Source: Anaerolineae bacterium
GTDB lineage: Bacteria; Chloroflexota; Anaerolineae; Aggregatilineales; Phototrophicaceae
NCBI GenBank assembly: GCA_020848855.1
Contig: JADLHH010000319.1
Span: 1 to 6,749, forward strand
Direction of reading: 5' to 3'
DNA: 6,749 bases
Shown here: piece by piece, positions 1-6,531 of the stretch
Position numbering within the stretch: the stretch's first letter is position 1
Layout: every line of letters begins with the position of its first letter
Translations under genes and position numbers: made by a program
The notes under the pieces: model-generated
Seen by the model: only the letters and a program-made list of their open reading frames with translations
What the model was told of the DNA's origin: nothing
The model's database searches: none

Positions 1-600
1 ACACAGCACCTGGATCACGCGCATGATCTCGCCGTCACGCCCGATCACCGGATCGAGCTTGCCTTCGAGCGCCATGCGGGTGTAGTCGCGGCTGTACTTC
101 TCCAGCGTGCGGTAGCGGCTCTCCGCCTGCGGGTCGGTCACGCGCTGCCCGCCGCGCACGTCCTTGATGGCGTCGTAAACGCGGTCGCGGTTGATGCTGT
201 TATCCGCCATGATCTTGGCGACGGCGGTATTGCGCTCGTTCAGGATCGCCAGGAAGATGTGCTCGGTCGAGATATACTCGTCGCGCAGGCGGTTGGCTTC
301 CTCGTTGGCGAGGTCGATAATCCGCTTGACGCGCGGGGTGATAAATACCTGGTTGGCGCCGCCGCCGTAAATCGCCGCTTTCGGGCTGGCGCGCAGCACC
401 TCGTCCAGACGCGAACGCATCGCCTCGACATCCACCGTCAGCCGTTCGAGAATCTGTGGGATGACACCGTCGGTCTGCTCAAGCAGGGCGAGCAGGATGT
501 GCTCGGTATCCACCTGATTGTGACCGTAGCGCTGCAGAATCTCGTAGGCTCGTGCGGCGGCGTCTTGCGCGCGTTCGGTAAATCGCTCAAAACGCATCAT
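1..600 (-). CDS. Clp AAA+ unfoldase (ClpB/ClpC type), N-terminal 200 residues; runs off the left edge
   Basis: This is the first 200 codons of an ATP-dependent Clp unfoldase, a cytoplasmic hexamer that unfolds or disaggregates proteins. Residues about 4-71 and 82-146 form the two repeats of the Clp N-domain, with matching helices [10 protein letters not shown] (31-40) and [10 protein letters not shown] (111-120). The linker to the first AAA+ module carries RGGQRVTDP (149-157), LEKYSRD (166-172) and KLDPVIGRD (181-189), the last being the classic lead-in to the Walker A region, which lies off the window. The opening (FERFTERAQ) is ClpC-like, whereas the linker is ClpB-like, so I do not choose between the two. 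ClpB would be a disaggregase; ClpC would feed ClpP. The start is ATG at 600, preceded on the minus strand by GAGGT (615-611) at 10 nt. A second in-frame ATG follows directly at 597. A stand-alone homologue of its N-domain lies upstream on the same strand. Confidence 0.93.
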   Translation of the reverse strand, partial: MMRFERFTERAQDAAARAYEILQRYGHNQVDTEHILLALLEQTDGVIPQILERLTVDVEAMRSRLDEVLRASPKAAIYGGGANQVFITPRVKRIIDLANEEANRLRDEYISTEHIFLAILNERNTAVAKIMADNSINRDRVYDAIKDVRGGQRVTDPQAESRYRTLEKYSRDYTRMALEGKLDPVIGRDGEIMRVIQVLC

Positions 601-637
601 GGTGAGTTGTACCTCGTTTCAACAGCGTGCCTTCTCA

Positions 638-668
638 ATTGTAGATCAGAAAAGGGGCGCTTTGTGAA
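638..668 (-). promoter_or_regulatory. Putative sigma-70-type promoter for the Clp unfoldase gene
   Basis: On the minus strand a TTCACA box (668-663; 5 of 6 to TTGACA) is followed after 19 nt by TACAAT (643-638; 5 of 6 to TATAAT), giving a leader of about 30 nt to the ATG at 600. The spacing is slightly long, so this is a moderate call. The 601-835 gap between the Clp-N gene and this gene holds no other gene that I can support. I found no CIRCE heat-shock operator (TTAGCACTC...GAGTGCTAA), so nothing visible says how it is heat-regulated. Confidence 0.45.
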
Positions 669-835
669 AACAGAAAAGATGGGAAATCCCTCAGTTTCGC
701 AGTATATCCCACAGACGTAAGATTAGCGTTGGTACTGCATGAGGAATTCCGGGCGGCTGTGGTGGTTATCTATTTGGACGCGGCGGCGGGGCGAAAAGTT
801 CCGGTTTGGGCGAGATTGATAATCGATTTTTAACA

Positions 836-1294
836 TTACTGCGGCGCGTCGTCCAGCGCCCGCACGACCGTTCGCACACCGTCGTGAGTGATGCCGAATT
901 CCGCCAGTACGGGGGCGAGCGTCGTTTCCGGCGCGCGCAGCAGCGCCAGCAGCAGGTGTTCCGGCGCGACGGTCGCTGACTGAAGCGGCGCGGTCTCTTC
1001 GATGGCTCGCCGGATCGCCGCGGACGCCGCCGGGGCGATGAATACCTGCTGGAGCGCGGTCGGCTGCCCGGCTGTCGGCTGGTCGCGCAGGATGGCATCG
1101 AGCCGCGCCGCCAGCGCCGCCCGGTCGATTGCGAGCCGATCCAGGATGAGCGGGACGCGGCTGTCGGGCTGTTCCAACAGCGCCGTGAACAGATGGACGC
1201 TGCCGACTGTGCCGTGCGCGAACCGCCGCGCAACATGGTACGCGCCCGTGAGCACGCCTTTCGCCTGCTCGTCGAACTGCTGAACGTTCAGCAT
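836..1294 (-). CDS. Stand-alone double Clp N-domain protein (152 aa)
   Basis: A small, probably cytoplasmic protein made only of a Clp N-terminal domain with no AAA+ module. Its two repeats show the family's signature helices: GSVHLFTALL (31-40) and APEHLLLALL (110-119). Its middle motif QQVFIAP (82-88) matches NQVFITP (83-89) of the unfoldase gene 235 bp downstream, and the two proteins align without large gaps over residues 1-150. In the Clp family this domain binds substrates and adaptor proteins. A free copy could act as an adaptor, a competitor, or a specificity module, but that is inference. The start ATG at 1294 has a strong GAGGAG ribosome-binding site (1306-1301) at 6 nt. The gene begins 20 bp after the stop of the M1 peptidase gene and is probably co-transcribed with it. 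A longer open frame continues upstream to 1759, but it overlaps the peptidase gene and lacks Clp similarity there. Confidence 0.88.
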   Translation of the reverse strand: MLNVQQFDEQAKGVLTGAYHVARRFAHGTVGSVHLFTALLEQPDSRVPLILDRLAIDRAALAARLDAILRDQPTAGQPTALQQVFIAPAASAAIRRAIEETAPLQSATVAPEHLLLALLRAPETTLAPVLAEFGITHDGVRTVVRALDDAPQ

Positions 1295-1300
1295 GATTTG

Positions 1301-1306
1301 CTCCTC
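1301..1306 (-). promoter_or_regulatory. Ribosome-binding site of the Clp-N protein
   Basis: GAGGAG on the minus strand, 6 nt ahead of ATG 1294 and inside the 20-bp gap after the peptidase stop codon. It fixes the start at 1294 and rules out the longer in-frame reading that would overlap the peptidase gene. Confidence 0.8.
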
Positions 1307-1314
1307 GCCGCCGA

Positions 1315-2742
1315 TTACATGCCCAGCGCCATCGCCGGGATGGGCGGCACATCCGGCGCGTACAGCCAGCCGTCGAAGAAGTCGCCCAACTCCTGACGGC
1401 TGACTTCGCTCGCCAGCGCGATGAAATCGGCGGTTCCGGCGCTGCCGTCTTTGTAGCGAGCGTACCACGTCCTCAGGATGTCGAAGAAGGCATCGTCGCC
1501 CACTTCCAGCCGCAGCGCGTGGAGCGCCAGCGCCCCGCGATAATACACGCCGTCGTTGAACAGGTCGTCGGCGGCGGGCGCGCCGGGCGGGACGATGCTG
1601 TCGTCGCCGGCGACGTAGTCGTAGATGTCGCTCACCCATGCAGCCAGCGCGTCGCTGCCCTGATCGTGCTCGATCCACAGCCCTTCGGCGTAGGTGGCGA
1701 AGCCCTCGTTCAGCCAGATGTTGTTCCAGTCGGCGACACTGACGCTGTTTCCATACCACTGGTGCGCCAGCTCATGGGCGATGGTGACTTCGCTTTCGTC
1801 GTAATCCGGCGCAATATTGTCCGTGCCGAAGATCGAGAGCGTCTGGGTTTCCAGCGCGGTGCCGGTCTCGGTGTTGAGCATGACCGCGCCGTACACGTCG
1901 AAGGGGTATGCGCCGAACAACGACTGGTAGAACGCCATCATCTCGTCCTGGCGGGCGAACAGGTCGCGCGTCGCCTGATCCACGCCGATCTCGAAGTAGT
2001 TGCGGATCGGCACGCTGCCCGCCGTGCCCGGCTCGGTCACGAGGTCGAACCGGGCGATGTTGATGGTCGTCAGGTAGCTCGCCATCGGCGAGGTGACCTC
2101 GCTGATGGTGGTGGTCGTGTCACCGTCATCGACCACATCGGTCACGACGCCGTTCATGGCGACGCCGTAGGGCTTGGGCACGGTCACGCGCAGCGTGTAG
2201 ATCGCTTTGTCGAGCGGGTGGTCGTTGACCGGGTAGAAGTTCGCTGCGCCGTCCGGCTCGCTGATGACGAAGCTGCACGGGCAGCCGTCGCCTTCGTAAG
2301 CGACCCAGCCGGTCGGCACCGGGATGGCGACCGAGGTGATGGCTTCGGGCGCGCCCGCGTACTCGATTTCGACCGTGAACGCCGTGTGTTCGGCGAGCGG
2401 CTGCGCGGGCGTGATCGTCAATTCCTGCCCGTCGCGGGTGTATGCCGCCGCCTGTCCATCGACGCTGATCGCCGAAATCTCGAAGCCGATCAGGTCGAGG
2501 TTGAGGCTGCTCAGGTTTTGCGTCGCCTGCGCTTCGATCAGCACGTCGCCGTTCAGCGTGCCGCCCGCAGGATCGACAGTCAGGTTCAGCGTATAGTGCT
2601 GCACGTCGTAGCCGCCGTTGCCGAAGCCGGGATAGAGCGAATCGCCGATGCCGGGCGCGCCCGGTTCGCCCGTTTGCGCAAACGCCGTGAGTACGGCGGT
2701 GAGGATCAACACCAGTGCGCCGAAGACGCCGAGTTTAGGCAT
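1315..2742 (-). CDS. Exported short M1-family zinc metallopeptidase (475 aa)
   Basis: A zinc aminopeptidase-type enzyme of the M1 (gluzincin) family, expected to trim N-terminal residues from peptides outside the cytoplasm. Residues 1-22 look like a signal peptide: one Lys, a hydrophobic core, and cleavage probably after AFA (20-22); there is no lipobox Cys. Residues about 40-250 form the beta-rich N-terminal domain and 255-465 the catalytic domain. Zinc ligands are H323 and H327 of HELAHQW and E346 of NEGFATY, with the exact HExxH-x18-E spacing; E324 is the catalytic acid/base. Y400 in YYRG (400-403) fits the catalytic tyrosine. The exopeptidase GxMEN motif appears as TALET (295-299), keeping the glutamate (E298) but not G, M or N. 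At 475 aa it lacks the C-terminal domains of roughly 850-aa PepN-type enzymes. A CxC pair (C154, C156) could form or exchange a disulfide. The start has GGGAG at 6 nt. The Clp-N gene follows after 20 bp. Confidence 0.93.
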   Translation of the reverse strand: MPKLGVFGALVLILTAVLTAFAQTGEPGAPGIGDSLYPGFGNGGYDVQHYTLNLTVDPAGGTLNGDVLIEAQATQNLSSLNLDLIGFEISAISVDGQAAAYTRDGQELTITPAQPLAEHTAFTVEIEYAGAPEAITSVAIPVPTGWVAYEGDGCPCSFVISEPDGAANFYPVNDHPLDKAIYTLRVTVPKPYGVAMNGVVTDVVDDGDTTTTISEVTSPMASYLTTINIARFDLVTEPGTAGSVPIRNYFEIGVDQATRDLFARQDEMMAFYQSLFGAYPFDVYGAVMLNTETGTALETQTLSIFGTDNIAPDYDESEVTIAHELAHQWYGNSVSVADWNNIWLNEGFATYAEGLWIEHDQGSDALAAWVSDIYDYVAGDDSIVPPGAPAADDLFNDGVYYRGALALHALRLEVGDDAFFDILRTWYARYKDGSAGTADFIALASEVSRQELGDFFDGWLYAPDVPPIPAMALGM

Positions 2743-2773
2743 GACAGACTCCCATCTGAAGCTGCTCGTGCCT

Positions 2774-2779
2774 ATGATA
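2774..2779 (-). promoter_or_regulatory. Putative -10 box for the M1 peptidase/Clp-N operon
   Basis: TATCAT on the minus strand (2779-2774) would start transcription about 25 nt before the ATG at 2742. No convincing -35 box stands 16-19 nt upstream, and the adjoining GTG is one base out of place for an extended -10. The same TATCAT hexamer is used in the putative promoter ahead of the oligoendopeptidase F gene. The GGGAG ribosome-binding site follows at 2753-2749. Confidence 0.35.
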
Positions 2780-2867
2780 CACCCGAATGGGCGAGCGGTT
2801 GATCCGGCATCAGTACTACGGGGTGGTTGCTAGCTGAAACGGGTTGGACTCTCGGTGTGCCGGTTTG

Positions 2868-2888
2868 CCCGCGTTGTATCAACGCGGG
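2868..2888 (-). terminator. Perfect 9-bp hairpin overlapping the stop codon of the second paralog
   Basis: The arms CCCGCGTTG and CAACGCGGG pair perfectly around a 3-nt loop (2877-2879). The stop codon TGA (2881-2879) of the gene ending at 2879 falls inside the hairpin, across the loop and the top of the stem. The structure sits just where the paralog pair ends and before the peptidase promoter, so a transcription terminator or 3'-end stabiliser is likely. There is no U-tract after it on either strand, so it is not a classic intrinsic terminator. Confidence 0.5.
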
Positions 2889-4165
2889 ATGCGCAGGCGG
2901 CGCAGCTCGTCGACGCCGCGAGCAAGCAGCTTGTCGAGAATCTCGAAGATTTCCATCGCGTCGCCTTCGACCAGCCGCACGCGCCCGCGATAGGCTTCGC
3001 GCACGCCGTCGATCACCTCCCAGGGGTCGTCGCCGGGTCCCGTCACCTGATGATTGACGATCACGCCGCCGAGCGCCAGCGGCAGATAGATGTAGACCAG
3101 GTCGGGTTCATCCTGCCCGGAAAGCCAGCGCATCATGCGGTTGGCGTAGTTCGCGCGTTCTTCGTCGCTGCCGAGGTCAACCTTGACGCGCGAGCGTATC
3201 AGGTTGAAGCCGACGAAGATCGCATCGCTGATCAGCGGGTCGAGCAGATGCCTGCCGACGATCTCGCCGGGCATGTCTTCAGCGATCTGCGGGTCGTGCG
3301 CCAGCACCTGGCACAGCGCCTGAAACCAGCCCTGCTCCTCCATCCGGTATTTGGGATCCAACTGCGAGCGGTCGTCGAGTGTGTACATCAGCATTTTGGC
3401 GATGGCGGCGGTCTCGCCAGGGTGCAGGGGCAGCCCGCGCATGGCGTAGCGTTCATCGACGGCGGTGAGCAGCGAATTGTAGACCGCCGCGCGTGTGAAG
3501 GTGGCTGCCATGTGACGCGCCTCGTCGATTTTGCTGAGGATGTTGAGGCGCTCGTCGCGCATTTTCTCCTGTGTCCACAGGACTTCGTAGCTGGGCTTCA
3601 GCCTCTCCTTGAGCCTGGGCAGTTCCCTGGCGTTGATGTCGAACGGCAGCGTGACATACGGCGGCGAGACGTTATTGTCGGCATCGACCCAATCGACATC
3701 GCGCAGCGCCTGCAGCTTGAAGGGCGACGCCGCCAGCGCCGACGGCGGCGCGCCGCGCACCACGCTGCGTATCTGCTTGCCGGGGCGGCTGCGGTGTCGC
3801 ACCGTGACTCGTATCGGAATGTCATTGGCGGGCTGGGTCGGCGGCAGGGCGACCAGCGGCAGGCGCATCACGCCGACTTCGCCGGGGGTCATCGTCCGCG
3901 ACACGTCTTTCTGCGGTGCGTGCAGCTTGATCGAGCCGCCGTCCGGGTTACGGCTTGGCAGGTTGAGCGCGACACGAACTTCCATGTTCTGGTCGGTCAT
4001 GCTTTGCAGGATGAGGATGACCTCGAACGGCTGGTTGAGGTAGGCGCTGCGCGGGAAAATGCCGAGCGCCGCCTGCAGCACATTGCCGTAGGTAATGCGC
4101 AGCCCCCCGGCGATAGCGCCGAGCACGTCAGGATACATGGGTTCAAACTGAAGGTTTTTGCTCAT
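2879..4165 (-). CDS. Uncharacterised protein, second of a tandem paralog pair (428 aa)
   Basis: I do not recognise this family. It is a soluble protein without a signal peptide or membrane span, so probably cytoplasmic. It opens with YPDVLGAIAGG (11-21), followed by a run of alternating hydrophobic residues (about 30-125, including QPFEVIL 45-51 and PGEVGVMRLP 94-103) that reads as a beta-sandwich of Ig-like type. Residues about 195-428 are rich in predicted helix and contain GETAAIAK (250-257), DLGSDEER (330-337) and YIYLPLALGGVIVNHQVT (358-375). It aligns nearly collinearly with the gene immediately upstream, so the two arose by duplication and have diverged strongly. No catalytic motif, nucleotide-binding loop or metal-binding cluster is visible. 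It starts 3 bp after the stop of that gene with only a weak ribosome-binding site, which suggests translational coupling. A hairpin covers its stop codon. Confidence 0.85.
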   Translation of the reverse strand: MSKNLQFEPMYPDVLGAIAGGLRITYGNVLQAALGIFPRSAYLNQPFEVILILQSMTDQNMEVRVALNLPSRNPDGGSIKLHAPQKDVSRTMTPGEVGVMRLPLVALPPTQPANDIPIRVTVRHRSRPGKQIRSVVRGAPPSALAASPFKLQALRDVDWVDADNNVSPPYVTLPFDINARELPRLKERLKPSYEVLWTQEKMRDERLNILSKIDEARHMAATFTRAAVYNSLLTAVDERYAMRGLPLHPGETAAIAKMLMYTLDDRSQLDPKYRMEEQGWFQALCQVLAHDPQIAEDMPGEIVGRHLLDPLISDAIFVGFNLIRSRVKVDLGSDEERANYANRMMRWLSGQDEPDLVYIYLPLALGGVIVNHQVTGPGDDPWEVIDGVREAYRGRVRLVEGDAMEIFEILDKLLARGVDELRRLRIPR

Positions 4166-4168
4166 GGT

Positions 4169-5512
4169 TTATTCGCCCAGATACGAACCGTAACGTTGTC
4201 CGGTGCGTGCGATCACCGAGTGAATCATCTCATACAGCGGCTGCTCTGCCTCGCCCATCTCGTCGGCGCGCTGTTTGAGCGCCGTGCCGACCGCGTGCAG
4301 CAGCGCCGCCGGGTCTTCGTGTTCCAGCGTCAGTTGGTCGTTGATCAGCACCGCGCCGATCACCAGCGGCAGGTAGACGCGGCTGAAATCCAAATCGCGT
4401 TTCTCACTCAGCAGCGCGATCAACTGCTCGCGGTAGGTTTCGCGTTCCTCGGCGCTGCCGGGGTCCTCGCCCGTCCCTTCGGTCACCAGGTCGAAGCCGA
4501 AATCAACCGCGTCGCGCAGCAAATCTTCGTAGATATAGCGCGGGATGACCTGCGCCGGGTAGGTGGCGGCGCGCTCGTCGCGTTCCAGCGTGGTGATGAA
4601 GGTGCTGAACCAGTGCGGGAAGGCGGGCGGCGTCTCGAAAGTGAACGGGTCGCGCTGGAGCAGGGCTTCCACGTCGTAGCCGCGCGCGGCGATATTGCCG
4701 TGCGCGTTGAAACGCGGCGTGGCGTATTCCAGCACCAGCGTCATCAGCTTGGCGATGGCGGTCGCTTCGCCGTCCACAAGCGGGTAACCTGCCGCCGCGA
4801 AGCGCTCTTTGGTCGTCTCCATCAGCGGCTTGAACAGCAGCGATCGCTTGAGCTTGGGCAGGGTGTTGACCTGCACCAGCGGACCGAAGCGGTGCAGCAG
4901 CAGGCGGTTATCCTGATAATCGCTGACTTTGCAGACGCTGACCCAGCCGGGCGTGAAATCGGCAATTTTGCCGAGCGTGCCCGACATGACCGTCACCGGC
5001 ACGTCGAACAGATTGCGCCCGAAGTGCTTGCTGGTGGTGTAGCTGAGGGTTTTCAACTCGTCGATGCGGGCGCGGGCGTCGTCGGTCAGGCGCTCCGGCT
5101 CGACTTTGCCGCCGCCGCCGTTCTGGCGTATCCGGCTCGACTTGCCGAGCGGCTTGACCTCGACTTCCACGCCGATCCTGTAGCCGTCGCTGATCGCCGT
5201 GTCCGGCAGGGTGGTCACCGGCAGCACGACGCAGCCGACTTCCGCCCCCTTGACGGTGACGACGAGGCGCTGTTCCTTCATGATGAAGCGTTCGCGCTGG
5301 CGTTTGGCGTCGGCGCCGGGCAGATGCACCGCCATCATCACGTCGATAGCGCTTTCGACGCAGTTCTGCACCAGCAGGATCACTTCGAACGGTCGCCCGG
5401 CGCGGACAATGCGCGGGCGTGCCGCTACTGCCACCTGCGCCGCGCCAATGTTGCTTCGATCGCCGCCGGTGATCATTCCGAGGATGTCTGGGTAGTTAAC
5501 GGAATCGGGCAT
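4169..5512 (-). CDS. Uncharacterised protein, first of a tandem paralog pair (447 aa)
   Basis: I do not recognise this family. No signal peptide or membrane span is seen. The N-terminal motif YPDILGMITGG (7-17) matches the start of its neighbour. Residues about 25-125 alternate hydrophobic and polar residues in an Ig-like beta pattern (GRPFEVILLVQN 39-50; GAEVGCVVLP 89-98). After a charged, Gly-rich spacer (about 125-150, with GGGG 132-135) comes a mixed region, and then a helical part with GEATAIAK (248-255), DPGSAEER (350-357) and RVYLPLVIGAVLINDQLT (378-395), the strongest block shared with the paralog. Cysteines are few and scattered (C51, C93, C194) and no active-site signature is visible. 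The start ATG at 5512 is the only usable one, since an in-frame TGA lies 16-18 nt upstream; its ribosome-binding site is poor. It is the first gene of a two-gene transcription unit, divergent from the methyltransferase gene. A scaffold or binding role is a guess only. Confidence 0.85.
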   Translation of the reverse strand: MPDSVNYPDILGMITGGDRSNIGAAQVAVAARPRIVRAGRPFEVILLVQNCVESAIDVMMAVHLPGADAKRQRERFIMKEQRLVVTVKGAEVGCVVLPVTTLPDTAISDGYRIGVEVEVKPLGKSSRIRQNGGGGKVEPERLTDDARARIDELKTLSYTTSKHFGRNLFDVPVTVMSGTLGKIADFTPGWVSVCKVSDYQDNRLLLHRFGPLVQVNTLPKLKRSLLFKPLMETTKERFAAAGYPLVDGEATAIAKLMTLVLEYATPRFNAHGNIAARGYDVEALLQRDPFTFETPPAFPHWFSTFITTLERDERAATYPAQVIPRYIYEDLLRDAVDFGFDLVTEGTGEDPGSAEERETYREQLIALLSEKRDLDFSRVYLPLVIGAVLINDQLTLEHEDPAALLHAVGTALKQRADEMGEAEQPLYEMIHSVIARTGQRYGSYLGE

Positions 5513-5547
5513 AGCGAACGTTAAATCTCAATGTTATCCCTGGTTAC

Positions 5548-5556
5548 AGTATAGCA
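5548..5556 (-). promoter_or_regulatory. Putative extended -10 promoter for the paralog pair
   Basis: On the minus strand the sequence TGC-TATACT (5556-5548) is an extended -10 element with a 5 of 6 match to TATAAT. No -35 box is evident at 16-18 nt, which is common for extended -10 promoters. Transcription would begin near 5541, leaving a leader of about 30 nt to the ATG at 5512. Confidence 0.5.
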
Positions 5557-5717
5557 AGTTTTTAATGGTATCGGGTGGACGCGGATACGGGGTCGGTGAG
5601 GGAAGCGTTCGAATTTACAGAATTGCGGAAACCGGGGTGATTTTCACAGTCGCCGGCGGCAGGCTGCCGGGACGCGCATCGCTGACCGGAACATTTTTCT
5701 TACGCAGTGAATTTCGG

Positions 5718-5726
5718 TGTTATGAT
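5718..5726 (+). promoter_or_regulatory. Putative extended -10 promoter for the methyltransferase gene
   Basis: TGT-TATGAT (5718-5726) is an extended -10 element with a 5 of 6 match; the -35 region is weak. Transcription would begin near 5733, just ahead of the ribosome-binding site, giving a leader of only about 20 nt. That leaves no room for a riboswitch. The rest of the 241-bp divergent region (5513-5753) shows no gene and no strong operator-like palindrome. Confidence 0.5.
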
Positions 5727-5737
5727 ACGTGGAAATC

Positions 5738-5748
5738 AGGAGGCGAGG
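5738..5748 (+). promoter_or_regulatory. Ribosome-binding site of the methyltransferase gene
   Basis: AGGAGG (5738-5743) lies 10 nt from the ATG at 5754, and a second GAGG (5745-5748) lies 5 nt from it. Together with the promoter just upstream, this sets the start at 5754 and not at the in-frame ATG at 5565. Confidence 0.8.
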
Positions 5749-5753
5749 CGACG

Positions 5754-6521
5754 ATGGACTACTCGATCCAGGAATTCTACCAGCACCTTGCGCCCGATTA
5801 TCACTTCATCTTCAGGGACTGGGAAGCGTCCGTCCGGCGGCAGGGCGACGTGCTCGACGGGCTGATTCGCGCCGAGCGCCCGGACGCCGACTCGGTGCTG
5901 GACTGCGCCTGCGGGATCGGCACGCAGGCAATCGGGCTGGCGCTGCACGGCTACAACGTGCGCGCGACCGACCTCAGCCCGGCGGCGGTGCGACGCGCGC
6001 GCACCGAAGCGCGCAACTTCGGCGTGAAAATCTTCTTCGGCGATGCCGACTTCCGCGATCTGGCGCGCGAAGTCGACGGCACGTTCGACGTGGTGCTGGC
6101 GTGCGACAACAGCATCGCCCACCTGCTCACTGACGGCGACCTGACACTGGCGGCGGCGAGTATGCGCGAGAAGCTGCTGCCCGGCGGGCTGCTGATCCTG
6201 AGCATCCGCGATTACGATGCGCTGGTGCAGGAAAAGCCGCGCGTTCAGCCGCCCAATATCCTCGATACGCCGGAAGGGCGGCGCGTCTCGTTTCAGGTTT
6301 GGGACTGGGCGGCGGATGGGCGCAGCTATACGCTCTCGCATTTCATCCTCAAGCAGAGCGGCGAGCGCTGGGCGACCACCGGCAGCAAGACGCAGCTACG
6401 GGCGCTGCAGCGCGCCGAGGTGACCGCCGTGCTGGAGCGCACCGGCTTCGAGAACATTTGCTGGCATATGCCGGACGAGACCGGCTATCACCAGCCGCTC
6501 GTCACGGCGCGGCGCGGCTAA
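5754..6521 (+). CDS. Class I SAM-dependent methyltransferase, glycine/sarcosine N-methyltransferase-like (255 aa)
   Basis: A soluble Rossmann-fold methyltransferase that moves a methyl group from S-adenosylmethionine to a small acceptor. The SAM-binding motif I is VLDCACGIGTQAIGLA (48-63); the acidic residue ending strand 2 is D73 in ATDLSP (71-76). GDADFRD (96-102) and FDVVLACDNSIAHLLTD (111-127) follow, then LLPGGLLILSIRDYD (141-155) and FQVWDWAADG (180-189). The N-terminal FYQHLAPDYHFIFRDW (8-23), the CDNS...HLLTD segment and SIRDYD are hallmarks I associate with glycine/sarcosine N-methyltransferases, which make sarcosine, dimethylglycine or betaine, or drain excess SAM. The exact acceptor cannot be read from sequence, and no dimethylglycine methyltransferase lies beside it. 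The length fits a complete single-domain enzyme. It is a single-gene unit divergent from the paralog pair, with its own promoter and a good ribosome-binding site. No terminator hairpin is seen after the TAA. Confidence 0.88.
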   Translation: MDYSIQEFYQHLAPDYHFIFRDWEASVRRQGDVLDGLIRAERPDADSVLDCACGIGTQAIGLALHGYNVRATDLSPAAVRRARTEARNFGVKIFFGDADFRDLAREVDGTFDVVLACDNSIAHLLTDGDLTLAAASMREKLLPGGLLILSIRDYDALVQEKPRVQPPNILDTPEGRRVSFQVWDWAADGRSYTLSHFILKQSGERWATTGSKTQLRALQRAEVTAVLERTGFENICWHMPDETGYHQPLVTARRG

Positions 6522-6531
6522 ACAGACTCAA

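Noticed and set aside
601..835. CIRCE or similar heat-shock operator ahead of the Clp gene
   Set aside because: No TTAGCACTC/GAGTGCTAA inverted pair is present; the only near piece, TTAGCGTTGG, has no partner.
836..1759. Longer N-terminal reading of the Clp-N protein (307 codons)
   Set aside because: The extension overlaps the peptidase gene, is Arg-rich with no Clp similarity, and the GAGGAG site sits just before ATG 1294.
1519..2802. A 427-codon open frame on the plus strand opposite the M1 peptidase
   Set aside because: The minus strand encodes a complete zinc peptidase with an intact active site and ribosome-binding site; the plus-strand frame has neither motif nor plausible composition.
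2855..5524. An 889-codon open frame on the plus strand opposite both paralogs
   Set aside because: Its translation is Arg/His/Gln/Val-rich low-complexity text with no recognisable motif. It is the expected antisense shadow of two GC-rich genes, which show coherent homology to each other on the minus strand.
5657..5669. Short inverted repeat CGGCA-GGC-TGCCG in the divergent intergenic region
   Set aside because: Only 5 bp of stem in GC-rich sequence, no match to a known operator, and too far from either putative promoter to argue for regulation.
5565..5753. 63-residue N-terminal extension of the methyltransferase
   Set aside because: A promoter (5718-5726) and ribosome-binding site (5738-5748) lie inside it, and the family-like N-terminus begins at residue 1 from ATG 5754.
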